Positions 1-8,720 of a DNA stretch of 61,059 nt are shown one piece after another; the first letter of the stretch is position 1, and every line of letters begins with the position of its first letter. The notes beneath the pieces are model-generated. The model was not told the origin of the DNA and did not search any database. It was given only the letters and a program-made list of their open reading frames with translations. Made by a program: the position numbers and the translations under genes. Source of the DNA: CAKSEI01 sp964403505 (GTDB lineage Bacteria; Bacillota; Clostridia; Oscillospirales; CAG-272); NCBI GenBank assembly GCA_964403505.1, contig CAYOFP010000011.1, forward strand, positions 1 through 61,059. Reading direction: 5' to 3'.

Positions 1-30
1 TTTTGATTTCGTATATCGCTTGACCTCCTT
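1..30 (-). other. Ribosome binding site of a gene running off the left edge
   Basis: On the minus strand a strong Shine-Dalgarno (AAGGAGG, complement of 21-30) is followed within 20 bases by the window edge. No ATG, GTG or TTG is visible in the remaining bases. An ATA codon sits 7 bases after the SD, so the gene either uses a rare start or begins beyond the edge. A TACAAT -10-like box lies just upstream. The product cannot be told. Confidence 0.3.
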
Positions 31-93
31 TGCCTACATTGTAGCAAAGAGGATTTTTCTTTGCGAATGTGCGATTTGAATTTCTGTATAAAG

Positions 94-135
94 AAAACCA
101 GCGTGGAAAGCATTTCTACCTTTCACGCTGGTTTT
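94..135 (-). terminator. Rho-independent terminator of the ABC exporter operon
   Basis: A long inverted repeat (94-110 with 120-135, about 16 bp) lies 87 bases beyond the stop codon of the ABC permease. Read on the minus strand the stem is followed by TTTTCTTT, so it most likely ends the GntR-ABC operon. Confidence 0.75.
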
Positions 136-221
136 GCCTTTGCAACGCCCATAATTCAATATTTGATTGCTGTTTTCAAATTACTTCCTTATGTGGCGTT
201 AGTATTTGCGTCCGCCTTATT

Positions 222-1019
222 CTATTCTAAGTTGAGTTTTTTCTTCATGACGGAATGTATGATGAAGAAATACAGCACGGCAAAGATTGATTCTATGACG
301 ATTCCCGTCAGCAGTCCTGCGTGTATCACAGAGACGCGGTGAGAAGCAATGTAGAGCAAGATCGCCTGAGTGTCCAAAAATGCGCATCCAATCAATATCA
401 GAGTTCCGATGACCTGCTTTATGATATAGTATATAAAATATACGATAACAGCACCGATTATCCTGTTTTTCTTAAAGGTCTGACCTATCGTTATGCACAT
501 GGCGGGTATAAGATAGCCGATGATCATCATCACGAGCGCCATTATGAAGAGCTCTGTGATATACAATACGAGGTGGCCTCCGAGGGTTGCGTATAATATA
601 TCCGTCATTTCCCGTAAACCCGTAAAAAACTCTTTTTTCGTCTCTGCACTTGCGAAAAACAGTGATGATAAAATAACGCAGAGGATACTTCCTATCTGAA
701 AGACGCATGCCGTGATGAGCTTGACTGTGATGTGGTTTGCCGGGGTAACGGGGAGTGTGAAGGACAGATATCCTTCACACGAGTACAGATTCTTGTAGAA
801 TCGCACCACGGAAAAGACATAGGTCAGACTGATCACTGCGACAGCGCCGAGGACATAAATTACAGTCGCTGAGTTCTTAAAGATATTGAGCATTACGGAA
901 TCGATATGGAATAAATATAAGAGCTTGCCGAAAATTGCGACGGTAAAGAGTATCGCTATCATCGGTATCCATACCCGCAGATATGCGAGCGCCTCGTGCT
1001 TAAATAATTTTTTTACCAT
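222..1019 (-). CDS. ABC-2 type transporter membrane subunit
   Basis: A 265-residue integral membrane protein with about six hydrophobic segments: near residues 18-40, a pair around 50-75, one around 100-125, two between 140 and 185, and a last one near 235-255. It ends in a short basic tail. The layout fits a permease of the ABC-2 type. Its ATG overlaps the end of the upstream ATPase gene by 7 bases, so the two are translationally coupled and almost certainly form one transporter. The GntR gene at the head of the operon resembles YtrA regulators, which control exporters induced by cell-wall-active antibiotics. An export role is therefore likely, but the substrate is unknown and the permease itself carries no diagnostic motif. 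Confidence 0.8.
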   Translation of the reverse strand: MVKKLFKHEALAYLRVWIPMIAILFTVAIFGKLLYLFHIDSVMLNIFKNSATVIYVLGAVAVISLTYVFSVVRFYKNLYSCEGYLSFTLPVTPANHITVKLITACVFQIGSILCVILSSLFFASAETKKEFFTGLREMTDILYATLGGHLVLYITELFIMALVMMIIGYLIPAMCITIGQTFKKNRIIGAVIVYFIYYIIKQVIGTLILIGCAFLDTQAILLYIASHRVSVIHAGLLTGIVIESIFAVLYFFIIHSVMKKKLNLE

Positions 1020-1714
1020 TTGAAGACCTCCCTGAAAAGCTCATCGACGCTTTTGCCTTCTTCATCTCTGATCTCATCGACCGATTTGTCGAGCACGATC
1101 TGTCCTTCTTTTAAGAATAATACTCTGTCGAGGACCGACTCGATATCGGATATCAGGTGAGTGGATATGATGACGGATGCGTCGGGGTTGTAATTATTGA
1201 TGATTGTTGATATGACATAGTCTCTTGCTGCCGGGTCGACGCCTGCGATGGGCTCGTCTAATATATATAATTTAGCGTTTCTCGACATTACGAGAATCAG
1301 GCATACCTTTTCCTTGTTTCCTTTGGAAAGGGCCTTTAAGCTTGCTTTTGGCTGTATACCGAGCCGCTCAAGCATCTGATAGGCAAGCTCGGGACGAAAA
1401 TCATCATAAAAATCGCAGAAGTAATGAATGATCTGCTCGATGGTCATCCAGGAGTTCAGATAGCTGTTGTCGGGCAGGTAGCTCACTATTTTTTTCGTTT
1501 CCACCCCGATCGGCATACCGTTTATCTCGACCTTACCTGATGTAGGGCAGAGAAGGCCGTTTAATATCTTTATCAGTGTCGTTTTTCCCGATCCGTTCGG
1601 ACCGAGAAGACCGATGATCTTTCCGCTCTCTACCGAGAGATCGATGCCTGCGAGTGCGGATTTTTTATTTCCGTAATTTTTGACGAGTTGTTCGCAATGG
1701 ATGAGTTCACTCAT
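1013..1714 (-). CDS. ABC transporter ATP-binding protein (YtrB-like)
   Basis: A 233-residue ABC ATPase. The Walker A loop GPNGSGKT lies near residue 40, the Walker B segment LYILDEP near 150, and the switch histidine is in STHLISD near 185. The signature motif is LSKGN where LSGGQ is usual, a variant seen in this exporter subfamily. The ATG at 1714 is chosen because AAGGAG lies 8 bases ahead of it and it overlaps the repressor stop codon (ATGA). An upstream GTG at 1723 would add three residues but is badly spaced. It should power the permease encoded directly downstream. Confidence 0.92.
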   Translation of the reverse strand: MSELIHCEQLVKNYGNKKSALAGIDLSVESGKIIGLLGPNGSGKTTLIKILNGLLCPTSGKVEINGMPIGVETKKIVSYLPDNSYLNSWMTIEQIIHYFCDFYDDFRPELAYQMLERLGIQPKASLKALSKGNKEKVCLILVMSRNAKLYILDEPIAGVDPAARDYVISTIINNYNPDASVIISTHLISDIESVLDRVLFLKEGQIVLDKSVDEIRDEEGKSVDELFREVFKW

Positions 1715-2070
1715 GATTCCCACTCCTTTATATATTGTTTTGTTTGCTCGGCCGTAAAACCGAGATTTTTCATAATATTAAAATATTCATTTGTCTTTTC
1801 ACGGATAACTTCACTGAATATTTCGTTTGCTTTATCGGTATTGTCACTGACATACCAGCCGGAACCTCGTTTCGAATATAAGATCCCGTCTTTTTCGAGA
1901 TTTTCAAATGCCCGCTGTACCGTATTCGGGTTGACCCCTGCGGTGAGCGCTACCTCTCTTACAGACATCAGCCGTTTGCCTGCCGAGAATTCGCCGGAGG
2001 CTATACCGAGACAGATCTGCTCGTATATCTGAGGGCACAGCGGCCTGCTTTTTTCAAGAGACCAATTCAT
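1711..2070 (-). CDS. GntR-family transcriptional regulator, YtrA subfamily
   Basis: A 119-residue protein with an N-terminal GntR winged helix: IYEQICLGIASGEF, then the recognition region REVALTAGVNPNTVQRAFEN, then the wing KRGSGWYV near residues 65-75. Only about 40 residues follow. That short tail is characteristic of the YtrA subfamily, which lacks a large ligand-binding domain and usually heads operons for ABC exporters, as here. A good SD (GAGGTGG) precedes the ATG. The promoter is overlapped by a perfect dyad (2084-2105), so it should repress its own operon. The inducer is not evident; cell-envelope antibiotics are the usual signals in this group. Confidence 0.92.
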   Translation of the reverse strand: MNWSLEKSRPLCPQIYEQICLGIASGEFSAGKRLMSVREVALTAGVNPNTVQRAFENLEKDGILYSKRGSGWYVSDNTDKANEIFSEVIREKTNEYFNIMKNLGFTAEQTKQYIKEWES

Positions 2071-2083
2071 ATATCCACCTCAA

Positions 2084-2105
2084 TTGTATTACTTAACTAA
2101 TACAA
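2084..2105. promoter_or_regulatory. Probable GntR (YtrA-type) operator
   Basis: A perfect 8-bp inverted repeat, TTGTATTA and TAATACAA, is separated by 6 bases and sits between the promoter -10 box and the SD of the GntR gene. Its position over the transcription start and its resemblance to GTAT-type YtrA sites point to autorepression. A partial extra half site (ATACAA) follows at 2107-2112. Confidence 0.75.
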
Positions 2106-2133
2106 TAATACAATATTTCTTTGCGTTTGTCAA
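2105..2133 (-). promoter_or_regulatory. Sigma-A promoter of the GntR-ABC operon
   Basis: On the minus strand TTGACA (2133-2128), a 17-base spacer and TATTAT (2110-2105). The last base of the -10 box is the first base of the operator dyad. Confidence 0.8.
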
Positions 2134-2146
2134 TAGGAAAAAGAAA

Positions 2147-2174
2147 AAACTGCTGAGAAAAATCTCAGCAGTTT
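2147..2174 (-). terminator. Terminator of the aryl-acid operon
   Basis: A perfect 12-bp stem (2147-2158 with 2163-2174) with a 4-base loop follows the iorB stop codon on the minus strand and is trailed by a T-rich run. It separates iorB from the GntR promoter. Confidence 0.88.
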
Positions 2175-2185
2175 GTATCACGCCT

Positions 2186-2761
2186 TTATTGCGCATTGTA
2201 TCCAAGCGCAAATGCCTTTTTGTTCACCTCGATAAATTGAGGTTTGACACACTTTTCGATAGCGGAAAGCCATCTGTCGTATGGGATGTCAAAGTATTTT
2301 GCTAATCTTCCCATGAGCACGATGTTGACCGACTTCGCATTTCCTGCCTCCTCTGCGAGACCGAGTGCGTCGATATCGTCGACATTGACACCTTTTGCTT
2401 TCAGTTCATCGAGTACGGTTTCAGGATAGACCGCCGCACCTGTAATAACAGGCATCGGGTCTATTTTCTGAGTATTTACGATGATTCTGCCGCCTTTTTT
2501 TAAGCATGCGGCATGGCGTGCCGCCTCTAATTTTTCAAATGAGACGATAAAGTCCGCCTCGCCTTCCGAGATAACAGGGGAGTATACCTTGCCGCCGAAG
2601 CGGACATAGGTGACGACAGAGCCGCCTCGCTGGCTCATTCCGTGTACTTCGCTTACCTTAACATCATATCCTTCATCGGTGAGGAGCATGCCGAGTAATT
2701 TGCTCGCAAGCAGACTGCCCTGTCCTCCGACACCGACGATCATAACATTTTTTGTTTCCAT
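2186..2761 (-). CDS. iorB: Indolepyruvate:ferredoxin oxidoreductase, beta subunit
   Basis: A 191-residue protein of the pyruvate ferredoxin oxidoreductase gamma-domain type. It has the N-terminal nucleotide-fold motif VGVGGQGSLLASKLLG (residues 8-23) and the family segment VHGMSQRGGSV near residue 43. With IorA it oxidises aryl-pyruvates (indolepyruvate, phenylpyruvate) to aryl-acetyl-CoA with reduction of ferredoxin in the cytoplasm. The ATG at 2761 follows AAGGGGG and lies 2 bases after the iorA stop. A longer frame extending back into iorA is rejected because the family begins at this methionine. It is the last gene of the operon and is followed by a strong terminator. Confidence 0.93.
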   Translation of the reverse strand: METKNVMIVGVGGQGSLLASKLLGMLLTDEGYDVKVSEVHGMSQRGGSVVTYVRFGGKVYSPVISEGEADFIVSFEKLEAARHAACLKKGGRIIVNTQKIDPMPVITGAAVYPETVLDELKAKGVNVDDIDALGLAEEAGNAKSVNIVLMGRLAKYFDIPYDRWLSAIEKCVKPQFIEVNKKAFALGYNAQ

Positions 2762-2763
2762 GA

Positions 2764-4500
2764 TTATCTGTCCCCCTTGGTTATCGCTCCGAATTTGCAC
2801 ATCTGCGTGCATACATCGCATCCGACGCATTGTGTAAAGTCTACATGAGCTTTTTTATCTTTGATACTGATTGCGGGGCAGCCGATCTTCATGCACATCT
2901 TGCATCCCACGCACTTGTCGGTGTCGACAGATACGGGCGACTTCGGCTTAACATATTTGAGCAGCATGCAGGGTCTGCGGGAAATAATGACGGAAGGCTC
3001 GCTTGCCGCCGTTTCTTCGAGGATCGCCTCCTCACACTGCCTGAGGTCATACGGATCAACTACTCTTACCCGCTTGATGCCAATCGCACGGCAGAGCTCT
3101 TCTAAATTGACTGCGGAGGCAGGGTCTCCCTTGATATTATATCCTGTTGTGGGGTTCTGCTGATGACCCGTCATACCCGTGATCGAGTTATCGAGTATGA
3201 TGACGGTAGAGTTGGAAGCGTTGTATGCGATATTGACAAGACCCGTCATACCCGAATGCATAAAGGTCGAGTCGCCGATCACGCAGACTGTTTTTTTCTC
3301 GGACTCTTCACCGCCTGCTTTGTTGAAGCCGTGAATGCCCGAGACGGATGCGCCCATGCAGAGGGTCGAATCGACTGCAAAAAGCGGAGCGGCACTGCCG
3401 AGGGTGTAGCACCCTATATCGCCGAGCGTCGTTATCTTGTTTTTTGAAAGAACGTAGAAAAGACCTCTGTGAGGACAGCCTGCACACATGATGGGGGGAC
3501 GGACGGGGATGGGACTGTCTGCCGTTACGGACTCAGGCTCTTCCATGCCAAATGCCTTGCGTATCGTGGCCTGACTGAATTCGCCGATCGGGGGGAACAT
3601 ATCCTTTCCCGTGCAGGGAATTCCGAGGGTGTTCAGATGTGTCTCTATAACTGCGTCAAGCTCCTCTATGACATAGAGCTGATCGACGCTGGCTGCAAAA
3701 TCCCGGATGAGCTTTTCGGGCAGAGGATTGACAAGACCTAATTTCAGTACCGAAACGCTGTTGCCGAAAACCTCCTTGACATATTGATAGCACGTGCCCG
3801 AGCAGATGATGCCCATTTCCTTTCCGCCGGATTCAATGCGGTTGAGGTGCGTTACCTCGCCGAGCTCTGCGAGCTTTTTTGTCCTTTCTTCGACAAAAGG
3901 ATGGCGCTTGATGGCATTTGCAGGCGACATGATGTATTTTTGCGCATTTTTTTCATATACGGGAAGCTCTTTTTCTGTGCGCTCAGACAGTTCGACCGTG
4001 CCTTGCGAGTGCGCGATCCTTGTGCACATACGGAAAAGAACGGGTGTATCGTACTCCTCGGATATTCTGTATGCCTCTTTGACGAATTCTTTTGCCTCAG
4101 AAGAGTCTGCAGGCTCGAGCATAGGAATCTTTGCGGCTATGGCATAATGCCTCGAGTCCTGCTCATTCTGTGAGGAGTGCATCGCAGGGTCGTCCGCTAC
4201 GAATATGACCATACCTCCGGTCACGCCGGTATAGGAAAGCGTAAAGAGCGGGTCGGCGGCGACATTGAGGCCGACATGCTTCATAGCACATGCACTGCGT
4301 GCGCCTCGCAGGGAAGCGCCGAAAGCGACTTCTGTTGCGACCTTTTCGTTCGGCGCCCATTCGCAATATATTTCATCGTATTTTGCCGCATACTCCGTTA
4401 TCTCTGTCGAGGGAGTACCGGGATAACTTGAAACTATCTTGACCCCTGCTTCATAGAGACCACGGGCGATGGCTTCATTTCCAAGCATCAGTTTTTTCAA
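2764..4500 (-). CDS. iorA: Indolepyruvate:ferredoxin oxidoreductase, alpha subunit
   Basis: A 578-residue thiamine-diphosphate enzyme. The N-terminal pyrimidine-binding domain starts LGNEAIARG and contains SSYPGTPSTEITEY. The C-terminal half has CAGCPHRG, GDIGCYTLG and the ThDP/Mg motif GDSTF...N. Two [4Fe-4S] ferredoxin motifs close the protein (CVGCKMCMKIGCP and CVGCDVCTQMCKFGA), so it is full length with both clusters. The TTG at 4500 is preferred because AAAGGA lies 9 bases ahead; the next ATG is four codons further in and lacks such spacing. It pairs with IorB just downstream, and the CoA ligase and symporter upstream complete an aryl-acid module. The electron acceptor would be ferredoxin. 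Confidence 0.94.
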   Translation of the reverse strand: MKKLMLGNEAIARGLYEAGVKIVSSYPGTPSTEITEYAAKYDEIYCEWAPNEKVATEVAFGASLRGARSACAMKHVGLNVAADPLFTLSYTGVTGGMVIFVADDPAMHSSQNEQDSRHYAIAAKIPMLEPADSSEAKEFVKEAYRISEEYDTPVLFRMCTRIAHSQGTVELSERTEKELPVYEKNAQKYIMSPANAIKRHPFVEERTKKLAELGEVTHLNRIESGGKEMGIICSGTCYQYVKEVFGNSVSVLKLGLVNPLPEKLIRDFAASVDQLYVIEELDAVIETHLNTLGIPCTGKDMFPPIGEFSQATIRKAFGMEEPESVTADSPIPVRPPIMCAGCPHRGLFYVLSKNKITTLGDIGCYTLGSAAPLFAVDSTLCMGASVSGIHGFNKAGGEESEKKTVCVIGDSTFMHSGMTGLVNIAYNASNSTVIILDNSITGMTGHQQNPTTGYNIKGDPASAVNLEELCRAIGIKRVRVVDPYDLRQCEEAILEETAASEPSVIISRRPCMLLKYVKPKSPVSVDTDKCVGCKMCMKIGCPAISIKDKKAHVDFTQCVGCDVCTQMCKFGAITKGDR

Positions 4501-4529
4501 AATTAAATAATCCTTTCCATGTAAAATAT

Positions 4530-4558
4530 TTACGCGAGCGTCAAACACGCCCGCGTAA
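4530..4558 (-). other. Hairpin between symporter and iorA genes
   Basis: TTACGCG-A-GCG pairs with CGC-C-CGCGTAA (one mismatch, 7-base loop). On the minus strand it is followed by ATATTTTAC, a weak T-run. It may be an attenuator or processing site that sets iorAB levels relative to the symporter. Confidence 0.5.
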
Positions 4559-4565
4559 TCGTTTT

Positions 4566-6134
4566 TTATTTACCCAAGCTGTCTGTTACACCGACGACCT
4601 TTGTGTCGTTGTAGCACTCAAATATCTCATCGACATTCTGCGGAGCGCTCTTTGCGGTAATAAAGCTAATGATGGGAACTAAGATAAGTCCGCCGACCAT
4701 TGCAAATACGCCGGAGTAGAGCGAATTCGTAAATACGAACCCGATAAACGGTATCCCTTTGACGGTAATAATATTAAGCGAAACGAGGAGCTGTATGATC
4801 TCGAGTCCGACACCGTAAATAAAGGATACGATGACAGCGGCCTTTGTCGTTTTCCTGAAATACAGGCCGTAGAGGAAGGGAGCGAGGAATGCACCTGCGA
4901 GAGCACCCCACGAAACGCCCATCATCTGCGCGATGTACATATTCTTGCTCTTTGCCTGATAGATGGCGATCACAGCGGAGATGATGATGAATACGACGAT
5001 AAACGAACGCATAACAAACATTTTTTTCTTTTCGCTCATTTCTTTTTTGGTGAGCGGCTCGATAAAGTCAAGAGTAATGGTAGATCCGCTGGTGAGAACG
5101 AGCGAGGAAAGCGTTGACATGGAAGCAGAGAGCACGAGCACGATCACGATACCGATAACGATAGGTGAAAGGGTCTCGAGCATTCTCGGGATGACAGCGT
5201 CAAAGCCTTCTGCTTTTACGTCGATATCGTAGAGACGTCCCCAGCCTCCGAGGAAGTAACAGCCACCTGCGACGATGATCGCAAATAATGTTGAAATAAC
5301 AGTGCCTTTCTTGATAGCGTCCTCATTCTTGATGGCATAGAATTTGCCTACCATCTGGGGCAGACCCCATGTGCCGAGTGATGTGAGAAGTACAACGAAA
5401 AGAAGGAATACGGGGTTCGGCCCGAGGAAGGAGGTATATGCGCCCTGCCAGCCTGCGTCGCCTGTTTCTGCAGCGAGTGTTTTCGTTGCCTCTATGAGAC
5501 CGCCGTTATTTGCGAGAACAGAGCCGATAACGAGTACGATACCTACGAGCATGATAATACCCTGAATAAAATCGTTGATCGCCGTCGCCATATAACCGCC
5601 GACGATAACGTAAATGCCTGTCAGAAGCGCCATGATAATAACGCATACAGAGTAGTCGATTCCGTCAAATGCCATAGCGAAGAGTCTCGAAAGACCGTTG
5701 TAAAGAGATGCGGTGTAGGGAATAAGGAAGACGAACGTGATAACAGATGCCGCTACCTTGAGTCCCTTTGAGTTAAAGCGTGCGCCGAAGAAATCAGGCA
5801 TGGTCTTGCTCGAAAGGTGCTGGGTCATGATCCTCGTTCTTCTGCCGAGGATGCTCCATGCGAGCAGAGAACCGATAAATGCGTTACCGAGTCCGATCCA
5901 CGTGGAGGCAAGTCCGAAATTCCAGCCGAACTGGCCTGCATATCCGACAAAAATAACTGCGGAAAAGTAGGATGTGCCGAAAGCGAATGCGCTGAGCCAC
6001 GGTCCTACCGAACGTGAGCCGAGGACAAAGCCGTTTACGTCCTGTGCGTGCTTCCTCGAACGGATGCCTATGCATATCATCAGTGCAAAGAAGCACACGA
6101 TGAGGCATAGTGAGATGATCATTGTTGATGTCAT
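4566..6134 (-). CDS. Sodium:solute symporter (SSS family)
   Basis: A 522-residue polytopic membrane protein of the SSS (PutP-like) family with about 13 predicted segments. The N-terminal region GFVLGSRSVGPWLSAFAFGTSYFSAVIFVGYAG is the usual unwound TM1/TM2 sodium-site region, and GGYMATAINDFIQGIIM matches the family consensus near residue 185. It imports a small solute with Na+. The ATG follows AAAGGAG by 9 bases. It sits between the CoA ligase and iorA, so uptake of an aromatic or other organic acid for CoA activation is the natural guess. The family is broad and the substrate cannot be read from sequence. Confidence 0.9.
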   Translation of the reverse strand: MTSTMIISLCLIVCFFALMICIGIRSRKHAQDVNGFVLGSRSVGPWLSAFAFGTSYFSAVIFVGYAGQFGWNFGLASTWIGLGNAFIGSLLAWSILGRRTRIMTQHLSSKTMPDFFGARFNSKGLKVAASVITFVFLIPYTASLYNGLSRLFAMAFDGIDYSVCVIIMALLTGIYVIVGGYMATAINDFIQGIIMLVGIVLVIGSVLANNGGLIEATKTLAAETGDAGWQGAYTSFLGPNPVFLLFVVLLTSLGTWGLPQMVGKFYAIKNEDAIKKGTVISTLFAIIVAGGCYFLGGWGRLYDIDVKAEGFDAVIPRMLETLSPIVIGIVIVLVLSASMSTLSSLVLTSGSTITLDFIEPLTKKEMSEKKKMFVMRSFIVVFIIISAVIAIYQAKSKNMYIAQMMGVSWGALAGAFLAPFLYGLYFRKTTKAAVIVSFIYGVGLEIIQLLVSLNIITVKGIPFIGFVFTNSLYSGVFAMVGGLILVPIISFITAKSAPQNVDEIFECYNDTKVVGVTDSLGK

Positions 6135-6176
6135 GTTTGAAAACTCCTTTTATTTAATCTTCTTTATGAAGAAATT

Positions 6177-7811
6177 TTATCCCTTATTTTGATTGAGCAC
6201 GAGGTTCGCCGCACCGTACATTTCACGGAGCTTCGGCTTCTCGATCTTGCCCGTCGGATTTCTCGGCACGTCTGCAAAGATGATCTTGCGGGGGCGCTTG
6301 TACCTCGGTAAGCCTTTGCAGAATTCCTCGATCTCCTCTTCGGTGCAGGTCATACCTTCTTTTATCTGGATGATAGCAGCGGCGATCTCGCCGAGACGCT
6401 CATCAGGAAGGCCGATCACGGCGATGTCGTGCACCTTGCCGAATCCACGGATGAAGTCCTCTATCTGTACGGGGTAGAGGTTTTCGCCGCCGGTGATGAT
6501 GACGTCTTTCTTTCTGTCGACGAGGAAGACGAATCCGTCCTCATCCCTCATCGCCATGTCGCCGGTATAGAGCCATCCGTCTTTCAGTGTTTTTGCGGTG
6601 GCCTCGGGGTCGTTGTAGTAGCACTCCATGACGCCGTCGCCCTTTAAGCAGAGCTCGCCGACGTCCTGTCCCGTGACCTCGTTTCCTTTGTCGTCTACGA
6701 TTTTTATCTGCCATCCGTAACCTGCAATTCCGATCGCACCGACCTTGTGCATATTTTCCACGCCCAGGTGCACAGCGCCGGGGCCGATCGATTCGGACAG
6801 TCCGTAGTTTGTGTCGTACTGATGGCTCGGGAAGTAGTCGAGCCAATGTTTAATAAGACTCTGCGGTACCGGCTGTGCACCGATGTGCATTAAACGCCAA
6901 TTTGACAGGTCGTAGTCCGCAAGCTTCAGTTTTCCGCTGTCGAGTGCATTGAGTATATCCTGTGCCCACGGCACGAGCAGCCATACGATGGAACATTTTT
7001 CCTTTGATGCCGCCTCGAGGATAAATTCCGGCTTTGTTCCTTTGAGCAGGACAGCCTTTGAGCCGCTGATAAGAGAGCCGAACCAATGCATTTTTGCGCC
7101 CGTGTGATAGAGCGGAGGTATGCATAGAAAGACATCGTCGTGGGATTGTGAGTGATGATTCTGCTCGACTCTGCAGGAGTGGATCAGCGCTCTGTGTTTA
7201 TGTAAGATCGCTTTCGGAAATCCTGTCGTGCCGGATGAGAAGTATATCGCCGCAAAATCATCCTCCGTAAGAGGTATATTGGGATTGTCACTGCGGCAGT
7301 CGGCTGTGAGATGGATGTAGCTCTCTGCAAAAGAGGGGCATGCATCGCCTACATATAAAAGTAATCTGTTCGTGCTGATATCATCGGCTATTTCCTCGAC
7401 TCTGCCGATAAATTCAGGCCCGAAGACAAGCATATCAGCCTCGGCGAGATCGAGACAGTATTTTATCTCGTCGGACGCATATCGGAAGTTAAGCGGAACT
7501 GCCATCGCACCTGTTTTGAGCACGCCGAAATAGATCGGCAACCATTCGAGACAGTTCATGAGGAGTATTGCGACCTTGTCGCCTTTTCCGATGCCTCTGT
7601 CCATGAGCGCATGGGCAAAGCGGTTTGCCTTTTCATTGAAGACGCCCCAGGTTATCTCCCTGCGGTAGCTGGTTCTGGCAGTCGGCTGCACGAGGTCGTA
7701 TTCACGCCATGTGAGACGCCTGTTGTCCTCGAGTTCGGGATTTATTTCCACTAAAGCTATCTCGTCCTTTAGCTCACAGCTGTTTTTTTCGAGTAGATCT
7801 ACGATTGTCAT
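6177..7811 (-). CDS. AMP-dependent acyl/aryl-CoA synthetase
   Basis: A 544-residue adenylate-forming enzyme. The phosphate-binding loop YFSSGTTGFPK is near residue 200. The adenine/ATP motif TNYGLSESIG follows, then YTGDMAMRDEDGF and the hinge DRKKDVIITGGENLYP near 430. The catalytic lysine is in PRNPTGKIEKPKLRE near residue 520. It activates a carboxylic acid to its acyl-CoA with ATP. As first gene of the iorAB operon an aryl acetate or similar acid is the likely substrate, though medium- or long-chain fatty acids are not excluded. IorAB and this ligase both yield aryl-acyl-CoA. The 5' leader carries a small GCGGT...ACCGC hairpin. Confidence 0.92.
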   Translation of the reverse strand: MTIVDLLEKNSCELKDEIALVEINPELEDNRRLTWREYDLVQPTARTSYRREITWGVFNEKANRFAHALMDRGIGKGDKVAILLMNCLEWLPIYFGVLKTGAMAVPLNFRYASDEIKYCLDLAEADMLVFGPEFIGRVEEIADDISTNRLLLYVGDACPSFAESYIHLTADCRSDNPNIPLTEDDFAAIYFSSGTTGFPKAILHKHRALIHSCRVEQNHHSQSHDDVFLCIPPLYHTGAKMHWFGSLISGSKAVLLKGTKPEFILEAASKEKCSIVWLLVPWAQDILNALDSGKLKLADYDLSNWRLMHIGAQPVPQSLIKHWLDYFPSHQYDTNYGLSESIGPGAVHLGVENMHKVGAIGIAGYGWQIKIVDDKGNEVTGQDVGELCLKGDGVMECYYNDPEATAKTLKDGWLYTGDMAMRDEDGFVFLVDRKKDVIITGGENLYPVQIEDFIRGFGKVHDIAVIGLPDERLGEIAAAIIQIKEGMTCTEEEIEEFCKGLPRYKRPRKIIFADVPRNPTGKIEKPKLREMYGAANLVLNQNKG

Positions 7812-7864
7812 GGATTCTTCTGCGGTAAAAACCGCACCTTTCTTTTATTTTTAACGAATTTATC

Positions 7865-7893
7865 TTTTAAAAAACGAAATTATATATTATAAT
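7865..7893 (+). promoter_or_regulatory. Candidate promoter of the amidohydrolase gene
   Basis: A perfect TATAAT (7888-7893) lies 23 bases before the start codon. The -35 region 17 bases upstream is poor (TTTTAA). The same AT-rich stretch probably carries the divergent promoter of the CoA-ligase operon. A hairpin GCGGTAAAAACCGC lies at 7821-7834. Confidence 0.45.
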
Positions 7894-7916
7894 GATGTTA
7901 CAGGAGGGCTCTTTAA

Positions 7917-8720
7917 ATGATTATCGACTTTCACACACATACTTTTCCCGATAAGATAGCGGAGAAGACGATATCTTATTTAGCAGAGAAGGGCGGCATC
8001 CCGCCGTATCGGGAAGGGACGCTCTCGTCTCTGAAAGAATCAATGAGAAAGGCAGGGATAGATTATTCTGTCATACTGCCCGTTGCGACCGCACCCCGTC
8101 AGGTTGAATCAATCAACCGTCTGGCATCCGAGCTGAACGGACACGACGGCATCCTATATGCCGGTGCGATACACCCCGATTGTGAAAATATCGATGAGAT
8201 ACTTGATGATATAAAAGCATCGGGTCTTTTTGGAATCAAGATACATCCCGATTATCAAGGTGTGTATTTTGATGATGAGCGATATATCAACCTAATGCGA
8301 GCTGCGGCAGAAAGAGACCTGATAACGGTGACCCATGCCGGACTTGACGTGGGATACCCCGATGATATTCATTGCACGCCCGATCGGATTGTGAATGTCC
8401 TTGATAAATTAGACGGTATTATTGATAATAAACTTGTCCTCGCTCATCTCGGCAGTTGTGATATGCCGGATGATGTCATCAGGCTGATTGCCGGCAGAAA
8501 TGTATATATGGATACCGCAGTTGTACTCGACCGATATCCCGAAAAAGCAAAGCAAGTCATAGCGGCGCACGGATATGATAGGATCCTGTTTGCCACGGAC
8601 ACACCGTGGGCCGACCAAAAACATTTTGTCGAGTTGTTTCATTCATTCGGCTATAATGACGATGCTCTTGAAAAAATGTTTTACAAAAACGCTTTAAAGC
8701 TATTGCATAAAAATACATAA
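7917..8720 (+). CDS. Amidohydrolase family 2 metal-dependent hydrolase
   Basis: A 267-residue TIM-barrel hydrolase of the Amidohydro_2 family. The metal-binding HxH lies at residues 6-8 (DFHTHTFPD). It is followed by IKIHPDYQG, a THAG histidine, AHLG and a C-terminal aspartate in FATDTPWAD. These are the expected ligands for one or two divalent metals. Members include decarboxylases of aromatic acids and assorted hydrolases, and the exact reaction cannot be read from sequence. The SD AGGAGG precedes the ATG by 8 bases. It is monocistronic and divergent from the aryl-acid operon, which makes a role in aromatic metabolism possible but unproven. Confidence 0.88.
   Translation: MIIDFHTHTFPDKIAEKTISYLAEKGGIPPYREGTLSSLKESMRKAGIDYSVILPVATAPRQVESINRLASELNGHDGILYAGAIHPDCENIDEILDDIKASGLFGIKIHPDYQGVYFDDERYINLMRAAAERDLITVTHAGLDVGYPDDIHCTPDRIVNVLDKLDGIIDNKLVLAHLGSCDMPDDVIRLIAGRNVYMDTAVVLDRYPEKAKQVIAAHGYDRILFATDTPWADQKHFVELFHSFGYNDDALEKMFYKNALKLLHKNT

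Noticed and set aside
1013..2070. GntR-ABC cluster as an antibiotic resistance island
   Set aside because: Gene order and regulation suit a housekeeping envelope-stress exporter; no resistance determinant or mobile feature is present.
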